Position numbers and translations under genes: made by a program. A model generated the notes under the pieces. That model did no database searches. It was not told the DNA's origin and saw only the letters and a program-made list of their open reading frames with translations. From Pseudomonas fragi (GTDB taxonomy: Bacteria; Pseudomonadota; Gammaproteobacteria; Pseudomonadales; Pseudomonadaceae): DNA of 64,000 nucleotides. Position 1 is the first letter of the stretch. The number at the start of each line of letters is the position of its first letter. The DNA lies in NCBI RefSeq assembly GCF_002269505.1, contig NZ_NQKQ01000001.1:1-64000 (forward strand). The letters run 5' to 3'. Below are positions 53,301 through 61,466 of this stretch, piece by piece.

Positions 53301-55220
53301 GAGGTTATCGGCCGCCAGTTTGTTGCCCTGGCTGTCAGCAACCAGCAGCTCGAACTCAACCGGGCCGTCGCCATCGGTTTCAGTGCCGTCAAACAGGCCG
53401 CGCAACCCCGGCAGACGCTCAGCCGGCCATACCGGCTGCACCAGACGCCGGGTAATCGGACGCCCGCCGGACTCCTGCAAACTGGCCTGCACGATCAGTT
53501 GCAGCGGTGACTTGGCATCGCTCCACTGGCTGTCGATGCTGAGCGTTTCCTTGCCTTCGGCATTGAGCACGCTTTCATCCAGCTCCAGATCCTGAATCAG
53601 CTCCGGCTCTGTCACCGAACCGAACTGATAGCCCGGCAAAGCGCTGACCGCCTCGCGCAATGGCCGCACATAGACCTGACCGCTCAGGCGGTTACCGGCT
53701 GCCGGAGCCCCGTACAGATAACGTCCGGTGACCTTCACCTCGGCGGTTTGCTCGGGGCTTAGCGGCGTGTCACTGCCTTTAAGCTCCAGGGCCATGCGCT
53801 CCGGCAAAAAGTCTTCGACCAAAAACTCATACAACTGCGGCTTGCCGTCACCAAAATCGAACACTAGCTGCCAGCGCCCGGTCGGCGCTTCGGCGGCCAG
53901 TTGCAGGGGGTACTGATACAAACCGGAAGCGTCCGCTGACCAGACGAACTTGCGGCTGACCTGTTCGTCCGGGCGACGCACTTCAACGCTCACAGGCTGC
54001 GGTTTGACCGGATTGCCATCGCGATCACGCAGCAGGGCATTGAGCAGCACGGTCTCGCCAGGGCGATACAGATCACGGGGGCCAAATACAAAGAACTGCA
54101 ACGGATGCGCCTGAGGACCGCCGATATCGAATTCGGCCAGATCCAGCGCCGCCGTGTTCAAACGCAACAGGCTGGTTTGATCGCCCTGGCGAGCGACCAG
54201 CACTTCAGCCTTGGGCGGCAAGGCCAGTTCGGCATGACCTTCCTTGCCGGTCTTGCCCTGACCGAGCATGCGTCCTTTACCGTCGAGCAACTCAAGCTCG
54301 ACCCCGCTCAAGGCACTGCCGCCCTCCAGGGCCTGGGTGAAAACATCCAGGCGCTTCTGATAACGGTGCACGGAAAGGCCGATATCACTGAGGGTAAACA
54401 AGGTGGCAGGAGTGGAATAGTTGTAACTGCCCGACGCGGTCATGACCGCCAGGTATACGCCCGGCTGCTGCAAGGGTTTGATTCCGGCTGTTGGCAGGAT
54501 CAGGGTTTCCCGGGTATTGCGCGCCGGGTTCAAATCAAAGCGCCCGGCGTATACCAGATCGGCCATGTTCAGCAGGTCTTTGGCTTCGTAGCTCTGCAGG
54601 CTGCTGTTGCGCCCCCACTGGCTGAGAAATGCTGGCAGCGACTCGGGTTTGACCCGGAAGAATTCGACATCGACCTTGTCGACGTTCAGCGCGATGACCG
54701 GCAAACCTTCGGCCAGACGCGTGGGCAGCAGATTGCCGCGGCTGGCGAAACCGACCGTGGGTTGCAGGTCACGGGTTTCGAGGCGGCTGACGTATTCAGC
54801 GGCCAGCTTGGCATCGTTGACGGCACGCAGGCCGGGGTCAACGGTGAGGATCAGTTTGCGCTGCGGCTCAAGATGACGCAGGCGCAGTTCCATCAGGTTG
54901 TCCGACAGCTCCCAGGCGCCATCGACCTTGCCGGTTTTGGCGTCGACCAGGTGCAGTTTGTCGGCAAAGTTCTGCTGCGGGTTCAGCGGTACCGAGAAGC
55001 TCACGGACAAGGTGCTGGCCCCGTCCAGTTGCACCTCGGAGACATCCACCACACTCAACTCGCGCCCGGCATAGCGTTCGGCCAGCACCTTGACGTCCTG
55101 CACCGGCTTGGCGGGCTGGGTGGCGGCAACCTGTGGCGCGGCGGGTTTGTCGACGCTGGAAGAATCACAAGCGCTCAGCAGCGCCAGTGTGCAGGCCAGG
55201 AACAATCCTTTGTTAAGCAT
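50331..55220 (-). CDS. Bacterial alpha-2-macroglobulin (YfhM type) lipoprotein
   Basis: A 1629-aa periplasmic lipoprotein (lipobox LSAC, Cys near residue 18). It contains a series of macroglobulin domains, a bait-like region and an alpha-toroid with the thioester motif GCSEQ, Cys at about residue 1161, so covalent trapping of attacking proteases is possible. Length matches E. coli YfhM (about 1650 aa). The family works with PBP1C to protect the periplasm when the outer membrane is breached. pbpC follows downstream on the same strand, with a repeat island and a small gene between. Confidence 0.92.
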   Translation of the reverse strand: MLNKGLFLACTLALLSACDSSSVDKPAAPQVAATQPAKPVQDVKVLAERYAGRELSVVDVSEVQLDGASTLSVSFSVPLNPQQNFADKLHLVDAKTGKVDGAWELSDNLMELRLRHLEPQRKLILTVDPGLRAVNDAKLAAEYVSRLETRDLQPTVGFASRGNLLPTRLAEGLPVIALNVDKVDVEFFRVKPESLPAFLSQWGRNSSLQSYEAKDLLNMADLVYAGRFDLNPARNTRETLILPTAGIKPLQQPGVYLAVMTASGSYNYSTPATLFTLSDIGLSVHRYQKRLDVFTQALEGGSALSGVELELLDGKGRMLGQGKTGKEGHAELALPPKAEVLVARQGDQTSLLRLNTAALDLAEFDIGGPQAHPLQFFVFGPRDLYRPGETVLLNALLRDRDGNPVKPQPVSVEVRRPDEQVSRKFVWSADASGLYQYPLQLAAEAPTGRWQLVFDFGDGKPQLYEFLVEDFLPERMALELKGSDTPLSPEQTAEVKVTGRYLYGAPAAGNRLSGQVYVRPLREAVSALPGYQFGSVTEPELIQDLELDESVLNAEGKETLSIDSQWSDAKSPLQLIVQASLQESGGRPITRRLVQPVWPAERLPGLRGLFDGTETDGDGPVEFELLVADSQGNKLAADNLKVRLVRERRDYYWNYSDNDGWSYHYNEKFLNLNEETLSLKAGETAKVSFPVEWGPYRVEVEDPQTGLISSLRFWAGYRAQDNAEGGAVRPDQVKLALDKAAYADGDTAKVTVTPPAAGKGYLLVEGSDGPLWWQEIEVPAEGKAFDIKLDSSWARHDLYVSALVIRPGERKTNITPKRAVGVLHLPIDRSQRKLALTLDAPEKMRPKQPLTVKLSAKNADGSIPKQAHVLLAAVDVGVLNITDYPTPDPFTSLFGRKAYGADQLDIYGQLIEAGQGRLASLAFGGDAALAKGGKRPATSVTIVALQSAPVTLNEQGEGEVSVDIPDFNGELRLMAQVWTDDRYGMAEGKTVVAAPLVAELAAPRFLAGGDETRLALDLSNLTDKAQTLRVQLNTDGQLSLLADANQSVTLSPGQRSTLHIPVKALGGFGSGVVRVTVSGLDLPGETLAPFTREWTLGVRPAYPALLRHYRAVLNEQPWTLPQNELQAFDPAGREALLSLSSRPPLNLGEQIRALKAYPYGCSEQTTSGLYPALYADAALLQRLGLEGEPDTERKRKIELGIERLLGMQRYNGSFGLWGADGQEEYWLTAYITDFLLRARDQGYAVPPEALKKASERLLRYVQERNLIEADYSDNLDHTRFAVQAYAALVLARSQQAPLGALRSIFERRSDARSGLPLVQLSIALQKMGDQPRADQALVAGLAATRKADQWLGDYGSPLRDQALILALLEENNLMTGQREQRLFDLSDQLAASQWLSTQERNSLFLAGRDLLGKPEANWSAQLTSGDQIRELNNARSGLKLDGPLLASPLTLRNEGSVPVYQQLTISGYPQQAPAAGGENMSIRRDYLGMNGEPLDLKTLKSGDLVLVHLAVTAKQQVPDALVVDLLPAGLELENQNLGQSAASLENASTQVKQWRESMQNASVQHQEYRDDRYVAALKLDGYGTTHLLYLARAVTPGTYRVPPPQVESMYRPNWQAVGEAAGEMVIKGR

Positions 55221-55282
55221 GGTGTTCTCGTTTACTGGGCAGATAAGTACTGACTATATAACAGCTGAGTGAAGATCAAGAG

Positions 55283-55370
55283 CCCCTCACCCTAGCCCTC
55301 TCCCGGAGGGAGAGGGGAAAAAAGCGCAGATCAGCCCCCTCGCCCTCCGGGAGAGGGTTGGGGTGAGGGC
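55283..55370. repeat. Inverted repeat of the CCCTCACCC type
   Basis: CCCTCACCCTAGCCCTCTCC on the left faces an imperfect complement ending GGGTTGGGGTGAGGG on the right. It is a third intergenic repeat family, common in gamma-proteobacteria, placed between the divergent alpha-2-macroglobulin and MATE genes. Confidence 0.8.
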
Positions 55371-55409
55371 AGGCTTTGCGGCTACAATCGCCCCCCCAAA
55401 GGAGCCTGC

Positions 55410-56753
55410 ATGTCATCTTCCCTACTCGCCGACTGGCGCGACCGCCCTACCCATCGCCGGGTGTGGGCGCTGGCGGCACCCATGATCCTGTCCAATATCT
55501 CCGTGCCACTCGTCGCGTTGGTCGACAGTACCGTTATCGGCCATTTGCCTCACGCCCATCAATTGGGCGCCGTCGCCGTGGGCGCCAGTCTGTATATCTT
55601 TCTGGCCTGGATGATGGGCTTTTTGCGCATGGGCACCACCGGCTTTGCCGCGCAAGCCGCCGGGCGCGGCGATGGCACCGCTCTGCGCCAGATTCTGCTG
55701 CAGGGCCTGTTGCTCAGCGTGCTGCTGTCGATGCTGCTGGGGGCCATCGCGATTCCTTTCAGCGGCGTGGCCCTGAGCCTGATGCAGCCTTCCACCGAAC
55801 TGCATGCGCTGACTCTGGAGTTCTTCCACATCCGGCTGTTCGGCCTGCCCGCTGCCCTGGCCAGCTACGCACTGGTGGGCTGGTTTCTAGGGACGCAAAA
55901 CGCCCGCGCGCCGCTGGCGATTTTGCTCACCACCAATCTGGTCAATATCGCCCTTAACCTGTGGTTCGTGCTCGGGCTGGACTGGGGCGTGGCCGGCTCG
56001 GCGCGAGCCTCGGTGATTGCCGAATGGAGCGGTGCCCTGCTCGGCTTGTGGCTGACCCGCGGCGCGCTGCGCCGATTTCCCGGCACACTGGCGTGGGCCG
56101 CCTTGCGCGTCTGGCATAACTGGAAACCGCTGCTGGGGGTCAATCGCGATATTTTTATCCGCAGCCTGATGCTGCAGTTGGTGTTTTTCTCCATCACCCT
56201 GCAAGGCGCCCGTTTGGGTGACGCCACGGTTGCGGCCAATGCGCTGCTGCTCAATGGCCTGTTGCTGGCCGCCCACGCATTGGACGGCCTGGCCCATGCT
56301 GTCGAGGCGCTCTGCGGGCATGCCATCGGCGCCCGTGACCGTCAGGCCTTGCGCCGATCAATGGTCGTGGCCTGTGGCTGGTCGTTGCTGGCCAGCGTGG
56401 GGTTTGCACTGTTGTTTATGTTCGGCGGCCATCTGTTTGTGCAAATGCAGACCGATATCCCCACCGTGCGTGAAACCGCTTTCCAGTACTTGCCCTATCT
56501 GGCGCTACTGCCGCTGATTGCAGTATGGAGCTATCTGCTCGACGGATTGTTTATCGGCGCCACTCGTGCCCGCGAAATGCGCGATGCGATGGTGATCAGC
56601 GTGGTCATCGCCTTCCCCGCCGCCTGGGCCCTGCACGGCTATGGCAACCACGGCCTGTGGATAAGTTTTCTGCTGTTTATGGTGCTGCGCAGCCTGACCC
56701 TGGGCGTGTATGCGTGGAAGATGCAGCGCAAGGACCAGTGGTTCGGCGCCTGA
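55410..56753 (+). CDS. dinF: MATE-family (DinF-like) efflux transporter
   Basis: A 447-aa inner-membrane protein with about 12 hydrophobic segments. It fits the DinF branch of the MATE family: ILSNISVPLVALVDSTVIGH near the start and DGLAHAVEALCGHAIGARDR in the second half. MATE pumps export cationic drugs or bile salts with Na+ or H+. AAGGAG precedes the ATG. Unlike in E. coli it is not next to lexA, so SOS control is not implied. Confidence 0.87.
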   Translation: MSSSLLADWRDRPTHRRVWALAAPMILSNISVPLVALVDSTVIGHLPHAHQLGAVAVGASLYIFLAWMMGFLRMGTTGFAAQAAGRGDGTALRQILLQGLLLSVLLSMLLGAIAIPFSGVALSLMQPSTELHALTLEFFHIRLFGLPAALASYALVGWFLGTQNARAPLAILLTTNLVNIALNLWFVLGLDWGVAGSARASVIAEWSGALLGLWLTRGALRRFPGTLAWAALRVWHNWKPLLGVNRDIFIRSLMLQLVFFSITLQGARLGDATVAANALLLNGLLLAAHALDGLAHAVEALCGHAIGARDRQALRRSMVVACGWSLLASVGFALLFMFGGHLFVQMQTDIPTVRETAFQYLPYLALLPLIAVWSYLLDGLFIGATRAREMRDAMVISVVIAFPAAWALHGYGNHGLWISFLLFMVLRSLTLGVYAWKMQRKDQWFGA

Positions 56754-56766
56754 CGCACGGGCAAAA

Positions 56767-56805
56767 AAAAACGCTGACCCATGCCATGCACAGGTCAGCG
56801 TTTTT
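56767..56805. terminator. Bidirectional terminator between dinF and speA
   Basis: Stem AAAAACGCTGACC (56767-56779) with GGTCAGCGTTTTT (56793-56805) and a 13-nt loop. Serves both converging genes. Confidence 0.92.
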
Positions 56806-56831
56806 CAGTCAGCACCCAAGCCCGCAGGCGG

Positions 56832-58751
56832 TTAGTGACTCGACAGGTACGACGAGCGGGTCAGGCCCAGACGCAGTGCGTCGAGGTACTGGGTACGCTC
56901 CTTGGCACTGATGCTGGCGCTGGCCACTTTGTCGCGGTAATGGTTCATCAGCTCTTCAGGCGACAAGTGCACGTAGCGCAGCATGTCTTCGATGGTGTCG
57001 TGGGTCTCGATACCGGCGTGGTAAACGCTGCCGTCTTCGTTCTGGTAGATGTTCACCGAGTCGGTGTCACCAAACAGGTTGTGCATGTCACCGAGGATTT
57101 CCTGGTAAGCGCCCACCAGGAAGATCCCCAGCAAGTAGTCTTCGCCTTCGTTCAGCCCGTGCACCGGCAAGCTGGTTTCGATGCTCTGCTCATCGACATA
57201 TTGCTTGATCTTGCCGTCGGAGTCGCAGGTCAGGTCTTGCAGCACGGCACGACGCAGCGGCTCTTCGTTGAGACGATGCAACGGCAGGATCGGCAGTACC
57301 TGGCCAATCGCCCAGGTGTCCGGCAGGCTCTGGAACACCGAGAAGTTGCAGATGTACTTGTCGGCCAGCTTGTCGTTGAGCTCGTCCAGCACCTGACGGT
57401 GGGAACGCTGACGCGCTTTCAGCGAGTTGTGCAGGCGACGGCACACGGCGAAGTAGCACTGTTCGGCCAGGGCTTTTTCCGCCAGGGTGATTTTGCCATC
57501 GGCGTACTGGGCAGCGATGTCGCTCATGTAGTGCGTGGCGCGCCAGTAGGTTTCGGTGACCATCTCAATGTCGGTCGGACCCAGCAGGTCCACCAGCCAC
57601 TGCACGGTTTCTGGCAGGCTTTCCTTGTTTTCGATCACCGGCACGTCGTCGTTGTGCTTCTCGACGTCAGTCACTTGCACCACCAGCATGGCGTGGTGCG
57701 CGGTCAGGGAACGGCCGCTCTCGGAGAAGATGTGCGGGTGCGGCAGGCTCTGCGCATCGCAGAACTCTTTGAGCATGCCCACGACCACACCGGCGTAATC
57801 GTCCATGTCGTAGTTGATCGAGCTGGCGTTGCGCGAGTGGGTACCGTCGTAATCCACGCCCAGACCGCCGCCCACGTCGATGTGGTCAACCGGCAGGCCG
57901 AGGTTGCGCAGTTCGCCGTAGTAGCGGATCGCTTCCTTGAAACCGTGCTGGTAGTCCGCCAGGTTGGCGATCTGCGAGCCCATATGGAAGTGCAGCAGGC
58001 GGATGCCCTGATCCAGGCCTGCTGCACGGAAGCGCTCAACCACCGACAGCAGTTGCGCGGCCGACAGACCGAACTTGGATTTTTCACCGCCGGTGTCAGC
58101 CCACTTGCTCGAAGCCAGGGACGACAGGCGTACGCGCAGGCCGACCTGCGGCTTGACCTTGAGGGAGGCCGCTTCTTCGATTACCAGGTCTACTTCGGAC
58201 TCTTTCTCGATCACGATAAAGACGTTGTGACCCAGCTTCTGGCCCATCAGCGCCAGGCGGATGAACTCACGGTCTTTGTAACCGTTGCAGACGATCGTGC
58301 CGCCCTTGGGTGCCAGGGCCAGTACGGCCAGCAGCTCGGGCTTGGAACCGGCTTCAAGACCGATCGAAACGTTCTTGGTGGCGATGATGTTTTCGATCAC
58401 CGCTTCCTGCTGGTTCACCTTGATCGGGTACAGCGCGGTGTATTCGCTCTGGTACTCCAGGCGCGCGATGTTGGAGTCGAACGCGCCAGTCAGCTGGCGT
58501 ACACGGTCTTGCAGGATATCCGGGAAACGCACCAGCAATGGCAAGGACAAACCGCTGGTCTTGCGCAGCTCGTCGACCTGCTCGTACAAATCGATGGGCG
58601 AGCTGTTCGGGCCGTTCGGACGTACTTCTACGCGACCGGCTTCATTGATCGCGAAATACCCGGCCCCCCAATGGCGAATCCCATAAACGCTGCGGCTGTC
58701 CGCAACTGTCCATTGGCTGCCATCGTCTTTGCGTGTGCGTCGTACGGACAT
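56832..58751 (-). CDS. speA: Biosynthetic arginine decarboxylase
   Basis: A 639-aa PLP enzyme of the alanine racemase-fold decarboxylases. It converts arginine to agmatine, the first step towards putrescine and spermidine. The PLP-binding Lys is in [17 protein letters not shown]; the phosphate-binding Gly-rich loop is [15 protein letters not shown]; the C-terminal catalytic Cys region is [24 protein letters not shown] precedes the ATG. Length matches SpeA proteins. Confidence 0.94.
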   Translation of the reverse strand: MSVRRTRKDDGSQWTVADSRSVYGIRHWGAGYFAINEAGRVEVRPNGPNSSPIDLYEQVDELRKTSGLSLPLLVRFPDILQDRVRQLTGAFDSNIARLEYQSEYTALYPIKVNQQEAVIENIIATKNVSIGLEAGSKPELLAVLALAPKGGTIVCNGYKDREFIRLALMGQKLGHNVFIVIEKESEVDLVIEEAASLKVKPQVGLRVRLSSLASSKWADTGGEKSKFGLSAAQLLSVVERFRAAGLDQGIRLLHFHMGSQIANLADYQHGFKEAIRYYGELRNLGLPVDHIDVGGGLGVDYDGTHSRNASSINYDMDDYAGVVVGMLKEFCDAQSLPHPHIFSESGRSLTAHHAMLVVQVTDVEKHNDDVPVIENKESLPETVQWLVDLLGPTDIEMVTETYWRATHYMSDIAAQYADGKITLAEKALAEQCYFAVCRRLHNSLKARQRSHRQVLDELNDKLADKYICNFSVFQSLPDTWAIGQVLPILPLHRLNEEPLRRAVLQDLTCDSDGKIKQYVDEQSIETSLPVHGLNEGEDYLLGIFLVGAYQEILGDMHNLFGDTDSVNIYQNEDGSVYHAGIETHDTIEDMLRYVHLSPEELMNHYRDKVASASISAKERTQYLDALRLGLTRSSYLSSH

Positions 58752-58874
58752 CGAAGTCCCCTATAAATAAGTCAAATAGCCCAGCCTGAAAGCAGGCTGG
58801 CGCAGTCTAAAGTGTGAAAGTGACGATTAGTCAGACCCTGACAATAGCGCCGAGTTTAGAAACCGGTGATAACA

Positions 58875-58957
58875 GGCTCTGTGAAAACCATGGCGAGCAC
58901 GCTCTGACCAGCCCTCAAGAGGCGTCAGAGCGGCTGCGCGGTGGTTTTCACAGAGGC
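58875..58957. repeat. Nested inverted repeat between sui1 and speA (MITE-like or terminator)
   Basis: Outer arms CTCTGTGAAAACCA (58877-58890) and TGGTTTTCACAGAG (58942-58955) are exact complements, and an inner stem GCTCTGAC (58901-58908) / GTCAGAGC (58924-58931) is nested. Terminal inverted repeats with little in between suggest a miniature transposable element; a terminator for sui1 is the alternative, though no T run is present. Confidence 0.6.
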
Positions 58958-58959
58958 TG

Positions 58960-59331
58960 CTAACCGCCGGACTTCTTGGCCTTGAAGCCGTGTTTGACCA
59001 GCTCGGCCAGCAGCAGCTCGACGTGGTCGCCCTGGATCTCGATGATGCCGTCTTTCAACGCGCCACCGGTGCCACAGCGTTTTTTCAACGTAGTGGCCAG
59101 CTCCTTGAGTGCGTCTTCAGCCAGCGGCACACCGGTGATGGTAGTCACCGTCTTGCCACCGCGGCCCTTGCTCTCGCGACGTACGCGGGCAATGCCATCA
59201 CCTTCGGGGATCAGGGTTTGTTTGCAGGTACAGGCGTCCACCGGCTGACGACAGTCCGGACAGTGACGACCTGCGTCGGTGGAAAATACCAGGCCACCAA
59301 GGGCGGCGAAGGATGCGGCTTTTTTGGCCAC
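58960..59331 (-). CDS. SUI1/YciH-family translation factor homologue
   Basis: A 123-aa protein homologous to eukaryotic eIF1/SUI1 and E. coli YciH. The N-terminal part has a possible zinc-binding set CPDC and CTC; the SUI1 fold contains VTTITGVPL, LKKRCGTGGALKDGIIEIQG and LAELVKHGFKAKK. YciH can influence start-site fidelity on 30S subunits. The GTG at 59331 has GAGG 7 nt upstream and is preferred to a TTG two codons earlier. It precedes speA on the same strand but is separated by a nested hairpin. Confidence 0.87.
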   Translation of the reverse strand: MAKKAASFAALGGLVFSTDAGRHCPDCRQPVDACTCKQTLIPEGDGIARVRRESKGRGGKTVTTITGVPLAEDALKELATTLKKRCGTGGALKDGIIEIQGDHVELLLAELVKHGFKAKKSGG

Positions 59332-59549
59332 CGGCAATCCTCATTCGGAGGACAAATAATTGGCCGGTGCCTGACGCTGTTGCGCCAAGGTGTACCGACC
59401 GCGAAGCCCCACTCTGGCAGGGGCAGCGCAACTCAGGGGGGAAAAACCGCCTGAGCCTGAAAAAGGTCGCGCAGTGTAACGACAAAATCGCTGCTGCCCA
59501 ATAGCCAATCGGCGCAAAAATCATCGTAAGCGCCACATGGACTTCAACC

Positions 59550-59600
59550 GTGGGAGCGAGCCTGCTCGCGAACAGCATTCGCGAGCAGGCTCGCTCCCAC
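59550..59600. repeat. REPIN with perfect 23-bp arms
   Basis: Left arm GTGGGAGCGAGCCTGCTCGC plus GAA (59550-59572), exact complement at 59578-59600. Loop of 5 nt. Almost identical to the element at 17593-17655. Confidence 0.85.
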
Positions 59601-59609
59601 CAGGGCGAC

Positions 59610-60152
59610 CTACAACGTATTGATTTGCGCCAGGTAGCGCTTGAGCGCAGACAGCGAATCCGGGCAATACGGGTGCTGTTCACTCAGGCGCAACGCCTCG
59701 TCCACCGGCATAAAGCACGCTTGCTGGACTTCTTCAGGCTGCACCTGCAACGGGCCGTCCCACACAGCTGAAAACACCGCGCACCACAGGTGGTTCTGCG
59801 GGCCTTCGAAGTAAAAGCGTTCATGGGCCGTCAACGGCACGCCACTGACACCCAGCTCTTCGGCCAGTTCACGGGCCGCCGATTCGGCGTAGGTTTCGTC
59901 CACACCGACCATTCCACCTGCCGCCACATCCCAAAAACCCGGGTACAGCGCCTTGCTCAGGGTGCGCTGATGTACGCACAGCTCCCCGGCAGAGTTGAAC
60001 AGCAAGATGAAAGTACCGCGCCCAATCAGGCCGCGATCACGCAGTTCGCGGCGCGGCAAACCACCCAAAAGGCGATCATCACGATCGACCCAGGCAACCT
60101 GCTCTACATCGGAAGCCGCACGGTGTGCGGCTTCCCGGGCTGAAATGGCCAT
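59610..60152 (-). CDS. Nudix hydrolase (Idi/YfcD-like)
   Basis: A 180-aa Nudix enzyme. The Nudix box Gx5Ex7REUxEExGU is complete in GMVGVDETYAESAARELAEE followed by LGV. The surrounding sequence (FILLFNSAGELCVHQRTLSK and ALYPGFWDVAAGG) resembles the YfcD/isopentenyl diphosphate isomerase-like branch. Substrate unknown, likely a nucleoside diphosphate derivative. It lies 3 bp downstream of the DUF2333 gene and is probably cotranscribed. Confidence 0.88.
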   Translation of the reverse strand: MAISAREAAHRAASDVEQVAWVDRDDRLLGGLPRRELRDRGLIGRGTFILLFNSAGELCVHQRTLSKALYPGFWDVAAGGMVGVDETYAESAARELAEELGVSGVPLTAHERFYFEGPQNHLWCAVFSAVWDGPLQVQPEEVQQACFMPVDEALRLSEQHPYCPDSLSALKRYLAQINTL

Positions 60153-60155
60153 TGC

Positions 60156-61223
60156 TTAGCCTTGCGACAGCAATTGACGCAGGTCCATGACCGCCGCGTT
60201 GGCGCGGGAAATATAGTTGGCCATGACCAGCGAGTGGTTAGCCAGTACGCCATAGCCGCTGCCATTGAGGATCATCGGGCTCCAGACCGGCTCCTGCGCC
60301 GCTTCCAGCTCGCGAATGATCTGACGCACGCTGACCGTGGCGTTTTTCTTGGCCAGCACATCGGCAAAATCCACTTCGATGGCGCGCAGCAGGTGCGACA
60401 AGGCCCAGGCCTGACCGCGAGCTTCGTAGAACACGTTGTCGATTTGCATCCACGGGGTTTCGACCACTTCCTCGTCAACCACCGGCACCTGGCCCGGTTG
60501 CAGGCTTTCGGTTTTCAGCGCGCTGTTGAGCTTGACCCGGCCTACGCTGGCCGACAGGCGTTGCGACAACGAGCCCAGACGCGTGCCGACATCACCCAAC
60601 CAGTTGTTCAGATTGTCGGCACGGGCATAGAACAGGGCGTTTTTCTGAGTAGGGTCAGCCAGGCGGGCCTGATAACGGCTCAGGGAGTTGATGCCTTCCT
60701 GGTATTCGGATTCGCTGGACGGCAGCATCCAGCTCTTGTTGTCGAAGTTGAAACGCGGCTCGGCCTTGGCCAGATCCGCATCTTCAGCCGACTGCGACTG
60801 CGAACGGGCGAAGTCTTTGCGCAGGGCGCGGGTCAGGTCGCGCACCTGCACCAGAACGCCATATTCCCAGCTCGGAATGTTGTCCAGGAAGATGCCCGGC
60901 GGGAAACGGTCATTGGACAGGTAACCGCCCGGCTTGCTAAGCAATGTACCGGCCACGGTCTTGAGGGTTTCGACGGTGGTGAAGCCCGGCACCATCTGCT
61001 TGCCTTCTTTCTCGGCCGCCAGTTGGGCGTTTTGCTGTACCGGGAACAAGTCAGGTTCCTGGCTCCAGTACCAGCCCAAGCCCAGATTCACCACTATGAA
61101 GATCGCCACCAGCACCGCAATCGAGCGGCTCAGCAGGATACTTTTGAAATAACCACGCGACTGTGTTTTGGTCTCTTTGACCGACTCGCGGGCAGTGCCC
61201 TCACGTTTTTTCCAGTCCAGCAT
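60156..61223 (-). CDS. DUF2333 membrane-anchored protein
   Basis: A 355-aa protein of the DUF2333 family. One N-terminal transmembrane segment (SIAVLVAIFIVVNLGLGWYW) precedes a periplasmic, helix-rich domain with PGGYLSNDRFPPGIFLDNIP and WEYGVLVQVRDLTRALRKDF. Function unknown; the gene order with Nudix, sui1 and speA on one side and gcbA on the other is conserved in Pseudomonas. Confidence 0.87.
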   Translation of the reverse strand: MLDWKKREGTARESVKETKTQSRGYFKSILLSRSIAVLVAIFIVVNLGLGWYWSQEPDLFPVQQNAQLAAEKEGKQMVPGFTTVETLKTVAGTLLSKPGGYLSNDRFPPGIFLDNIPSWEYGVLVQVRDLTRALRKDFARSQSQSAEDADLAKAEPRFNFDNKSWMLPSSESEYQEGINSLSRYQARLADPTQKNALFYARADNLNNWLGDVGTRLGSLSQRLSASVGRVKLNSALKTESLQPGQVPVVDEEVVETPWMQIDNVFYEARGQAWALSHLLRAIEVDFADVLAKKNATVSVRQIIRELEAAQEPVWSPMILNGSGYGVLANHSLVMANYISRANAAVMDLRQLLSQG

Positions 61224-61466
61224 GGCTATATCCTTTCATATGCTTGATTCAACGGTTCGACCACAACCCTAACCCATCGTGCCTTGCATGCACGCTTTTT
61301 ATCTCAGGGGGCCACTACGCCCGGCACTATAGAACAAGCGCACAGGTGATGGGCAATATGGCTACCCGACAGTTAATTTCAAGGAGAAACTCGTACATTT
61401 GCAATGAACTGCTAGCATAGAGCCATCATCCGAATCCAGCATGCTTCCTTACCCAGCAGCCAGGTT

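Noticed and set aside
50958..53510. 850-aa open frame antisense to the alpha-2-macroglobulin gene
   Set aside because: Shadow of a recognised 1629-aa gene; no domain or ribosome-binding site support.
56781..58766. 661-aa open frame antisense to speA
   Set aside because: Covers almost exactly the speA coding region in reverse; composition is shadow-like.
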